This document shows, one piece after another, positions 49,009-56,930 of a DNA stretch of 64,000 nucleotides. Position numbers and translations under genes: made by a program. The notes under the pieces were generated by a model. That model saw nothing but the letters and a program-made list of their open reading frames with translations. It did not search any database and was not told the DNA's origin. How positions within the stretch are numbered: the first letter of the stretch is position 1; each line of letters begins with the position of its first letter. Source of the DNA: an uncultured Bacteroides sp. GTDB taxonomy: Bacteria; Bacteroidota; Bacteroidia; Bacteroidales; Bacteroidaceae. The DNA lies in NCBI GenBank assembly GCA_958477465.1, contig CAUEFX010000003.1, positions 1 through 64,000 on the forward strand. The letters are read 5' to 3'.

Positions 49009-52000
49009 ATGCGAAAACGAATACTTTTACTCTGCTTATTAGGTTTGTTACTAAGCATAATGAACCTTCGTGGAGAGCAACTTGTGTTTGAAAAACAAAA
49101 TACGCAAGGCTTATTGCCTAACAACTCAATCACGACAATCGTTGAAGACCAATATGGATTTTTATGGTTAGGTACCGAATTGGGCCTAGTCAGGTTCGAT
49201 GGCTATTCATTTCAGATATTCTTATCTGATGAGAATGATGTGTGTTCTATCCCCAATAATAACATCAGACGCTTAATACGAGACCGGAAAGGTAAAATAT
49301 GGATTGCTACCGGTGAAGGTATTGCCTATGTAGACTCGCAGTCGGGAAAAATCGTCCGCCCCGAATTTTGCTCAGCCTTAGCTCACCTTAGCGTCAACAC
49401 ACTTAAGGAAGACTCGGAAGGGAATATTTGGGTAGGTACCAACAATGGGGTATATGTGATAAATGACAGTATCGATAAACTGCAGAATCTAACCTTGACC
49501 ATAGATAGTGACGTTGATTTCAATGTCAACTTCATTGACACAGACAGAGAACAGCATGTGTGGATCGGTTCTAACATGGGATTTTACATCTTTTACCACC
49601 CGACAACTCATCAGATATTCCAAACTCCTCCAGCTTTGGAGAGCCAATCATATTCATACCATTCCGTATTGGGCTTTTTTGCCATCGATCCCCAAAACCA
49701 CTTGTGGATCAACGACACGAAAGATACCTATGTTTTGGATGTGGAAGGCAACCATTGGGATCGGGAAATACATGTCACTCGGAATACGGACGGAAAATCC
49801 ATTTTATTTTCAAAAGAAGGAGAGGTCTATATTGGTACCCGCTGGGGAGGTGGGTTGTATATTCCTCAAACACAAGACCTGAAGAAAAGTTTGCCCGTAC
49901 ATTTTCATATCGGCAGCTCATCCATGTTGGATACAAGCAATAGCATAAATGTATTTTACGAAGATCGTTGGGGTAACATATGGGCAGGAACGAAAAGTGG
50001 ACTGTATGTGAGAAGGAAATTGCCAACCAACTTTTTTCATACAATAAGAGCTTCAGAGGTGGATACGAATACTCCATCACATAATGCCTTGTCGTCATTC
50101 GTGCAAAATTCAGACGGTTCTATTTTAGTGGGAACGAATAGCGGTATCGACAAATTTGAATGGTTGGACGATGCCAAGACAACCTATGAATTCTCTCGGT
50201 TGAACCGTCCAACGGATTCCTCCTACACAAACAAGAATGTGCAGTGTCTGATTGAAAGCAAAGACAAGCAAATATGGATTGGTACCAAACGAAAGATTTA
50301 TTATTACGAACCGGCAACAGACAAGTTTTATGAGCGGGACGAGACCAACCATTTTTTATCAGAAAACCACTTATCGCTGGTCAAAGTATTCTATGAAGAT
50401 AACTTTTCCAACATCTGGATAGGATTCTCCTCAGGGGGTGTTGCCGTGTGGCAACATGAAAAAAAAGAATTCAGACTGTACGAACATTTAAAAAACGAAG
50501 ACGTGCGCGTCATATTGAAAGATTCAAACGGATATATGTGGATAGGTACACGAAACGGCCTATTTAAAATGAAAGCCACCATCCACATACCTGCCGAGAA
50601 TGATGTACCATGCCAATACAGACACAGGGCCAACGACCCAAACTCTTTACTCGACAACTGGGTAACTTCGCTTTGCATCGACAGTGAACAAACCTTGTGG
50701 GTGGGCACCTCTTCCGGACTGTGTGTCTACGATTCCAAAAACGACTGTTTTGTCAAACAGGAACTTCCCTCCGGAAATAGCGTTCCGTATATCTGCGGCA
50801 TCATTGAAGACAACAACCAAACGATTTGGGTGGTGACGACAAGTGGACTTTATCAAATAGCGAAAGGAAAGGACATTCAGTATTTTGAACTTGCCAACGG
50901 GTATTTCGCAAGTGTCAACTTCGCCTACGATACATTCAAGGACGATGACGGAATGATCTATTTGGGAGGGGTAAATGGATTGACCTATTTCAATCCCCAA
51001 GAAATAACTCCAGATTCGGTTGCCATACCAGTGTACATCAGCTACTTCCAGTCACAAGGCAACTGTGTCGACGGGAGAGACAAAGACATCAATCAAACAG
51101 AGACCATAACTCTCGACCACCACGGCACTCAATTCTCCATTGAATTTTCATCATTGTATCTGACCAACCCTTATAGTATCAAATACTCCTACATGCTCGA
51201 AGGGATAGATGACGACTGGGTATATTCGAACACACGAAATTATGTGACATACTCCAGCCTTAATCCGGGAAAATACACTTTCAAACTACGAGCGACCAGC
51301 CCTATCGGATTTTGGCAAGACTACATCAGGAAACTGGAAATAGTCATACGTCCTCCATTTTGGAAGACAGGATGGGCGTATGCTTTATATGGCATTGTAC
51401 TGACTTCTATCGGAGTATTACTGTTCCGCTTTTTCTTTGAACGCGAACGTTGGCTCTGTCAGGAAGAAATCAATCAATGGAAGTTAAAATTTTACACCAA
51501 TATCACCAATGGTTTTAAAATACCGTTATCTTTGATGGAGGTCCCGTTGCAAAACCTGCTCAAGAATAGGGAGGACATGGAACCGTCCAAAGTACAAAAC
51601 ATGTTGGAAATCATACAACAAAACATGAAGCGGTTGTCGCATCTCACCAATCAATTATTAGAGTTCAGGAAAATCGATCAGGGAAAAGTTTCGTTAAGTT
51701 TGGAGAGTAATGATCTTATCGCTTTGCTTTCCGAAGTTTATGAGGCATTTTATCCCTTATCGGTACAAAAAGAGATAAAATTTCATCTAAGGACAGATCC
51801 AAAATCCTTGAATGTAATTTTTGATTTTGAGAAAATAGAAACGGTACTATTCAATTTACTGTCCAACGCCTTTAAGTTTACCAACAAAAGGGGTGAGATA
51901 AATTTGTCATGCCAACTCGATCCTGACGGTTCAAAAATATGGATTGCCGTATCCGATACGGGAATAGGCATTGACAGCTCATACCAAAAGAAAATCTTCG

Positions 52001-53097
52001 AACGTTTCTGGCAATTGGGCGATGACCATTCGGCTTCCCTGAAAGGTACCGGTATCGGCTTATCTTTGGCCAATGATTTCATCCGGCTTCATAAAGGAGA
52101 GATATATGTAGACAGCGAGTTAGGGAAAGGAAGTACGTTCCGCTTTTTCTTATGGATGGGCGAAAAGCATTTTGAAGAGGAGGAAATAAATTCACCGAAA
52201 GTTCATGAGAAAAAACATGCCGAATACGTAACCAACTTTATTGAAATAGAAGAAAGTTTGACGGAACAAGACCAAAATTTATCGGGAGTTAAAGACAATC
52301 GCCCATTGCTTTTTTTGATAGACGAGGATGAGAAACACCTGAATTATGTCGCAGACATCTTGAGAGAAGACTATACAGTCGAGACATTCAGTAGCTGTAC
52401 CGGAGTATTTAATAAAGTGGCAAGTATGAACCCGAGCCTTATCATTTCGGACATTATGACCTCACACGGTGAACAAGGACTAAAACTGTGCAAACAAATA
52501 AAAAACAGTATTGCCACCAGTCATATTCCAATAATCCTGCAAATCGGAGCAGTTTCAGAAAATGACAAACTGTTAGGTTATGAAATGGGAGCAGACGGTT
52601 GCATTGAAAAGACGGTTAACATCAAGTATCTGCGTACAAGAATCAAACAATTGCTTAACACGAGGGAAAAAATCAAAGAAAAGATAAAGATGGACATATT
52701 TGTGTCCCCACAATATATTTCCGCAACTTCAGCAGATGAAATATTTTTTGCTAATGTGATGCGGGTAATTGAAGAAAACATAGAAGACGAAAACTTTGGT
52801 TTAGATGATTTTGCGGAGAAAATGAATGTCAGCCGTTCGGTGCTCAACAATAAGCTACAATCGTTAATCAACCAAACTCCAATTGAATTTGTGCGTAACA
52901 TACGACTCAAAAGAGCAGCACAACTATTAACTTTGGGAGCCTACACGGTAAGCGAAGTCAGTTTCAAGGTGGGAATATCCGCCCCCCGCTATTTTAGCAC
53001 AATATTCAAGAAACAATTCGGCATAACCCCAACGGAGTATGCGCACCTGCATGCAAAAAATAAATTAGATGTAAATAATGAGCAAATAAAGACATGA
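49009..53097 (+). CDS. hybrid two-component system sensor-regulator (HTCS) with altered phospho-acceptor
   Basis: 1362 aa. Signal peptide, then two Reg_prop beta-propellers (~25-690; repeats such as GNIWVGTNNGVYVI), Y_Y_Y domain (~700-780), a membrane helix (~789-808), histidine-kinase dimerisation part (~825-890), HATPase (~930-1040 with NLLSNAFKF, VSDTGIGID, GTGIGLSLA), receiver (~1099-1215) and AraC-type HTH (~1255-1350). The H-box reads NITNGFKIPLSL where family members have NISHEFRTPL, so the phospho-His is Asn834. In the receiver Asp1148 is kept, but the conserved Thr is Ile1179 and the KPF box is KTV. It is the expected sensor for the divergent locus; how it signals is open. Confidence 0.93.
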   Translation: MRKRILLLCLLGLLLSIMNLRGEQLVFEKQNTQGLLPNNSITTIVEDQYGFLWLGTELGLVRFDGYSFQIFLSDENDVCSIPNNNIRRLIRDRKGKIWIATGEGIAYVDSQSGKIVRPEFCSALAHLSVNTLKEDSEGNIWVGTNNGVYVINDSIDKLQNLTLTIDSDVDFNVNFIDTDREQHVWIGSNMGFYIFYHPTTHQIFQTPPALESQSYSYHSVLGFFAIDPQNHLWINDTKDTYVLDVEGNHWDREIHVTRNTDGKSILFSKEGEVYIGTRWGGGLYIPQTQDLKKSLPVHFHIGSSSMLDTSNSINVFYEDRWGNIWAGTKSGLYVRRKLPTNFFHTIRASEVDTNTPSHNALSSFVQNSDGSILVGTNSGIDKFEWLDDAKTTYEFSRLNRPTDSSYTNKNVQCLIESKDKQIWIGTKRKIYYYEPATDKFYERDETNHFLSENHLSLVKVFYEDNFSNIWIGFSSGGVAVWQHEKKEFRLYEHLKNEDVRVILKDSNGYMWIGTRNGLFKMKATIHIPAENDVPCQYRHRANDPNSLLDNWVTSLCIDSEQTLWVGTSSGLCVYDSKNDCFVKQELPSGNSVPYICGIIEDNNQTIWVVTTSGLYQIAKGKDIQYFELANGYFASVNFAYDTFKDDDGMIYLGGVNGLTYFNPQEITPDSVAIPVYISYFQSQGNCVDGRDKDINQTETITLDHHGTQFSIEFSSLYLTNPYSIKYSYMLEGIDDDWVYSNTRNYVTYSSLNPGKYTFKLRATSPIGFWQDYIRKLEIVIRPPFWKTGWAYALYGIVLTSIGVLLFRFFFERERWLCQEEINQWKLKFYTNITNGFKIPLSLMEVPLQNLLKNREDMEPSKVQNMLEIIQQNMKRLSHLTNQLLEFRKIDQGKVSLSLESNDLIALLSEVYEAFYPLSVQKEIKFHLRTDPKSLNVIFDFEKIETVLFNLLSNAFKFTNKRGEINLSCQLDPDGSKIWIAVSDTGIGIDSSYQKKIFERFWQLGDDHSASLKGTGIGLSLANDFIRLHKGEIYVDSELGKGSTFRFFLWMGEKHFEEEEINSPKVHEKKHAEYVTNFIEIEESLTEQDQNLSGVKDNRPLLFLIDEDEKHLNYVADILREDYTVETFSSCTGVFNKVASMNPSLIISDIMTSHGEQGLKLCKQIKNSIATSHIPIILQIGAVSENDKLLGYEMGADGCIEKTVNIKYLRTRIKQLLNTREKIKEKIKMDIFVSPQYISATSADEIFFANVMRVIEENIEDENFGLDDFAEKMNVSRSVLNNKLQSLINQTPIEFVRNIRLKRAAQLLTLGAYTVSEVSFKVGISAPRYFSTIFKKQFGITPTEYAHLHAKNKLDVNNEQIKT

Positions 53098-53958
53098 GGA
53101 GAAACATGAATACGAACTGGAATAAATCAGTATTCAAACAAACCTTAGAATCTTGAAACCATTTTTCTGTTCACCAGCGTACATATATTCTGCATACTTT
53201 ACAAAATGTCAATATGACATTTTAATCCATGCAGAATACCTTTATTAAAGCAATGGGAAAGGTTGATGCTAAAAAGCCCCTGCATTTTAACATTGGATAT
53301 TTCAAAAAGCCATCAATATAGACAATTGGCTATTATTAAGATTGCAATCATCCAATTTCAACTACAATTTCACATAAAAAGTACCACGTATCATTCTTTA
53401 TTCTATTTCAAATCAGTCTGATTTCTATCAGCAGTTAGCGTAAAATGCAGATTTTTATTTCAAAATATATTTTCCCCGTAGAGATTCTTATAGTTCCTCG
53501 TAGAGGAACGAGTCGTTCCTCTACGAGAAACTGAGGCTTTCTCCCGGAGAAACATAAGTGAATTTGTCGGAGAAAAGTGCATATTCATACACCTTTACAT
53601 GGAAATATGCAAGAAAAGGTGCATTTTATCTACCTTTTTATGCACTTTTTTCTCTATCTGGTAGTTTTTAAGTAAAGTACGTGTTAGCAAAAACCTGAAT
53701 ATAAAAGAATTATGGTAGTATATTTACATTTCTCATTACGTTCTGTATTCGCATGCAATCCTCTAAATCATCACAAAAACTTGCAGAAATTATCTGCCAA
53801 ACAAAATATTTCAATAACTTTGCTTTCGATAAACATAGCGATAGAAGTTTGTATATGCCATAATCGGACACTATAAACATACGACTTATCGCTATCTGCC
53901 AAATATTCAAAAGATTATAATTCATCGAACTCACGTTAATCATCATCGTATCAAAACC
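53098..53958. other. long intergenic region between the HTCS and aroA
   Basis: 861 AT-rich bases. It contains a 41-bp palindrome at 53492-53532 and a smaller one at 53538-53552. A 78-codon minus-strand frame near its end has no coding look. Nothing else seen. Confidence 0.5.
53492..53532. repeat. 41-bp near-perfect palindrome
   Basis: Arms CTCGTAGAGGAACGA and TCGTTCCTCTACGAG pair perfectly over 15 bp around one central G; after one mismatch AGTT pairs with AACT. A second inverted repeat TTTCTCC-C-GGAGAAA follows at 53538-53552. There is no T-run, so it is not a classic terminator. It resembles the hairpin-type intergenic repeats spread in Bacteroides genomes. Confidence 0.8.
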
Positions 53959-55185
53959 ATGCGTTATAAACTGTCAGCCCCTTCCGCCGTAAAGGCCAAC
54001 ATACAATTACCCGCTTCCAAAAGCATCAGTAACCGTGCACTTATTCTCAATGCACTTGCCAAAGGCACTACTCCGCCATGCAACTTGTCCGATTGTGACG
54101 ATACTCTCGTCATGATCAAAGCATTGAATGAAGACAACGAGACCATAGACATCATGGCAGCAGGAACAGCCATGCGCTTTCTCACAGCCTATCTGAGCAC
54201 GACTCCCGGAGTCCACACCCTCACCGGAACAGAACGGATGCAGCAACGTCCCATACAGATATTAGTCAATGCCCTTCGCGAATTAGGAGCGCAAATCGAT
54301 TATGCCGGCAAAGAAGGCTATCCTCCCTTGCGCATTTATGGAAAGGAACTGACAGGCTGTGAAATCACTCTGCAGGGCAATGTCAGTTCACAATACATCT
54401 CTGCACTGCTGATGATCGGCCCCGTGCTGAAGAGCGGACTCCGTTTACATCTCAGCGGAGAAATCATCTCCCGCCCCTACATCAACCTGACGTTGCAGCT
54501 GATGAAAGATTTCGGTGGACAGGCTTCCTGGCTTTCGGAAAACAGCATCGAAGTATCTCCGAAACCTTATACACCGGTATCCTTTACGGTAGAAAGCGAC
54601 TGGAGCGCAGCCTCTTACTGGTACCAGATCGCCGCCCTGTCAGAAAGAGCGGAAATCGGGCTTATCGGCCTGTTTCCTGACAGTTACCAGGGAGACAGCC
54701 GTGGTGCGGAGATATTTACACGGCTGGGTATAGAAACCGAATTTACCCACGAAGGAGTTCTCCTGAAGAAAAGCGGGACACTCCCGGAACGGTTGGACGA
54801 GAACTTCATAGATATCCCCGACTTGGCACAGACATTTGCTGTAACCTGTTGCCTCTTAGGCATTCCCTTCCGCTTCACCGGCCTGCAAAGCCTGAAAATA
54901 AAAGAGACAGACCGTATTGCCGCACTGGAAAACGAGTTGCGCAAACTTGGCTATATCCTTTACGATGAACAAGACAGCATACTCTGTTGGGATGGTGAAC
55001 GCTGCCAACCGGAAGCCGAACCGGTGATAAACACTTACGAAGACCACCGTATGGCAATGGCTTTTGCTCCGGCAGCTTTCCGTTTTACGGAGATGCGCAT
55101 TGCAGATCCGCACGTGGTGAGCAAGTCTTATCCGTCTTACTGGGAAAATCTGAAACAGGCAGGTTTCAGGATTATCACAGAATAA
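53959..55185 (+). CDS. aroA: 3-phosphoshikimate 1-carboxyvinyltransferase (EPSP synthase)
   Basis: 408 aa. It transfers the enolpyruvyl group of PEP to shikimate-3-phosphate. Seen: the N-terminal QLPASKSISNRALILNALAK (substrate-binding Lys/Ser/Arg), AAGTAMRFLTAYLS (the GTAMR PEP site, lacking the usual leading N-A-G), and YEDHRMAMAFA near the end. It is shorter than the E. coli enzyme (427) but normal for Bacteroidetes. No operon partner downstream; a repeat-rich gap follows. Confidence 0.95.
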   Translation: MRYKLSAPSAVKANIQLPASKSISNRALILNALAKGTTPPCNLSDCDDTLVMIKALNEDNETIDIMAAGTAMRFLTAYLSTTPGVHTLTGTERMQQRPIQILVNALRELGAQIDYAGKEGYPPLRIYGKELTGCEITLQGNVSSQYISALLMIGPVLKSGLRLHLSGEIISRPYINLTLQLMKDFGGQASWLSENSIEVSPKPYTPVSFTVESDWSAASYWYQIAALSERAEIGLIGLFPDSYQGDSRGAEIFTRLGIETEFTHEGVLLKKSGTLPERLDENFIDIPDLAQTFAVTCCLLGIPFRFTGLQSLKIKETDRIAALENELRKLGYILYDEQDSILCWDGERCQPEAEPVINTYEDHRMAMAFAPAAFRFTEMRIADPHVVSKSYPSYWENLKQAGFRIITE

Positions 55186-55274
55186 CAGTAATCAATCCGA
55201 AAAATTGTGTCATCCCGGTATCCTGTTTTCAAGATTATCACAAAGTAACACAACTGCTTTGACAGCGCAAAAAT

Positions 55275-55378
55275 CAGATTGCAATCTGTATAGACTCAGA
55301 CCGACAGGGATTCACCACCGGCTATTGCCTGCAAAAAACAGATTATAATCTGTGTTAATCTATATAACCCGTGGTGAA
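55275..55378. repeat. intergenic cluster of palindromes
   Basis: Two related perfect 14-bp palindromes, CAGATTGCAATCTG (55275-55288) and CAGATTATAATCTG (55339-55352). The second lies inside an inverted repeat TTCACCAC (55311-55318) / GTGGTGAA (55371-55378), so the whole can fold as a long hairpin. It lies just upstream of the 55419 gene. Confidence 0.7.
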
Positions 55379-55418
55379 TAAATGAGTACCTTTGTCTCCA
55401 ATTTAAGGATTTCGGAAT

Positions 55419-55841
55419 ATGTGGATATTGTTAATAAGTCTGTTATTACTTGCCGTTGTGGCCATGATTGCCGGATACATCCGCAACAGACGGCTGCAAA
55501 AGAAGATAGATGCCGGAGAGTTGGAAAGCTTTCCCGAAGTGAAAGAAGTAGACGCAGAATGCTGCGGCCAACACGAAGTCTGTGAAAGAGACAGTTTGTT
55601 GGCTGCCGTAAGTAAAAAGATAGAGTATTACGATGACGAAGAGCTGGATCGGTTCATCGGCCGGGCGCCGGAAGCATATACGGATGATGAAACAGAGATG
55701 TTCCGCGACGTATTCTACACCATGCAGGAGAGTGATGTGGCCGGATGGGTACGGAGTCTGCAATTGCGCGGCATCAACCTGCCCGATGATATAAAAGATG
55801 AAGTCTTTCTCATCGTAGGGGAACGGAGGATACATCCTTAA
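55419..55841 (+). CDS. single-pass membrane protein, conserved in Bacteroidetes, unknown function
   Basis: 140 aa. Residues 1-20 form a membrane helix (MWILLISLLLLAVVAMIAGY), then a basic stretch (RNRRLQKK) and a soluble domain with the motif ECCGQHEVCERD, whose Cys and His residues could bind a metal, followed by an acidic segment (YYDDEELDRFIGRAPEAYTD). Some annotation pipelines call such proteins phospholipase; I see no support for that. 120 bases upstream of the metal-transporter gene. Confidence 0.7.
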   Translation: MWILLISLLLLAVVAMIAGYIRNRRLQKKIDAGELESFPEVKEVDAECCGQHEVCERDSLLAAVSKKIEYYDDEELDRFIGRAPEAYTDDETEMFRDVFYTMQESDVAGWVRSLQLRGINLPDDIKDEVFLIVGERRIHP

Positions 55842-55961
55842 AACGCCGAATACGTCTTTTTGATATGATAAATATACTCCTGAGATTATGAATACATCCC
55901 TGAATTTATAATAAGTAACTCCCTTTCTCCGTTATTAATAATTAGTAAGTTAAGCATCAGA

Positions 55962-56753
55962 ATGGACCTGTTACAATATACTTTTTTTCAACATGCCTTG
56001 TTGGGCAGCCTGCTGGCGAGTATAGCCTGCGGCATTATCGGTACCTATATAGTGACGCGTCGGCTGGTATTCATCAGCGGAGGCATTACGCACGCCTCTT
56101 TCGGCGGCATCGGTCTGGGATTGTTTGCCGGGATATCCCCTATCCTTTCGGCAGCCATATTCTCGGTTTTGTCGGCTTTCGGAGTAGAATGGCTGAGCAA
56201 GCGGAAAGACATGCGTGAAGATTCTGCCATTGCCGTATTCTGGACGTTAGGAATGGCATTGGGCATTATGTTCAGTTTCCTCGCACCGGGATTCGCACCG
56301 GACTTGTCCGCCTATCTATTTGGTAACATACTGACCATCACCACCGGAGATCTGCTGATGCTCGGTATACTCGCGGCACTGCTTATCTTATTCTTCAGCC
56401 TGTATATCCATCCGATTATTTACGTGGCATTCGACCGTGAGTTCGCCCGTTCGCAAGGAATCCCCGTAGCAGTATTCGAATATCTTCTGATGATGTTCAT
56501 TGCCTTGACCATCGTCTCCTGTCTTCGCATGGTAGGCATCGTGCTGGCCATCTCACTCCTTACCATTCCGCAAATGACAGCCAACCTGTTCACTTACAGC
56601 TTCAAACGCATTATCTGGCTATCCATCGGCATCGGTTTCCTGGGATGCCTGGGCGGCCTGTTCGTATCCTACCACTGGAAAGTACCCTCCGGGGCCTCTA
56701 TCATATTCGTGTCCATCTTAATCTATGCCGTATGCAAAGTAATAAAAAGATGA
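55962..56753 (+). CDS. zinc/manganese-type ABC transporter permease (ZnuB/MntB family)
   Basis: 263 aa with about eight hydrophobic segments. The family signature near the start GTYIVTRRLVFISGGITHAS with FGGIGLG is the ABC-3 permease pattern. It moves a divalent metal through the inner membrane with an ATPase and binding protein that are not in this window. Its stop overlaps an ATG (ATGA, 56750) of the frame leading into the next gene. Confidence 0.9.
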   Translation: MDLLQYTFFQHALLGSLLASIACGIIGTYIVTRRLVFISGGITHASFGGIGLGLFAGISPILSAAIFSVLSAFGVEWLSKRKDMREDSAIAVFWTLGMALGIMFSFLAPGFAPDLSAYLFGNILTITTGDLLMLGILAALLILFFSLYIHPIIYVAFDREFARSQGIPVAVFEYLLMMFIALTIVSCLRMVGIVLAISLLTIPQMTANLFTYSFKRIIWLSIGIGFLGCLGGLFVSYHWKVPSGASIIFVSILIYAVCKVIKR

Positions 56754-56930
56754 GGAATAATAATGTGCCAATAAGGCAATGTGCCAATATGCCAATTAGC
56801 TGCGCAGTGAAAAGAATCTGCAAAGCAATGGCAATCTGGATGCATAAATTTATTGAAACATTGACACATCATTCCCGCATTGACGCATTGGCACATCGGC
56901 ACATCGGCACATTGACACATTATTTCATTG
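56752..56930. repeat. GGCACAT/ATGTGCC inverted repeat cluster
   Basis: AATGTGCCAATATGCCAATT near 56779 faces ATTGGCACATCGGCACATCG (from about 56888) and GGCACATTGACACATT on the other side, forming a long imperfect hairpin made of a 7-9-bp unit. The open frame of the next gene runs through it, giving residues like THHSRIDALAHRHIGTLTHY. Confidence 0.65.

Noticed and set aside
53710..53946. 78-codon minus-strand frame before aroA
   Set aside because: AT-rich, no leader, unusual composition and no family; probably chance.
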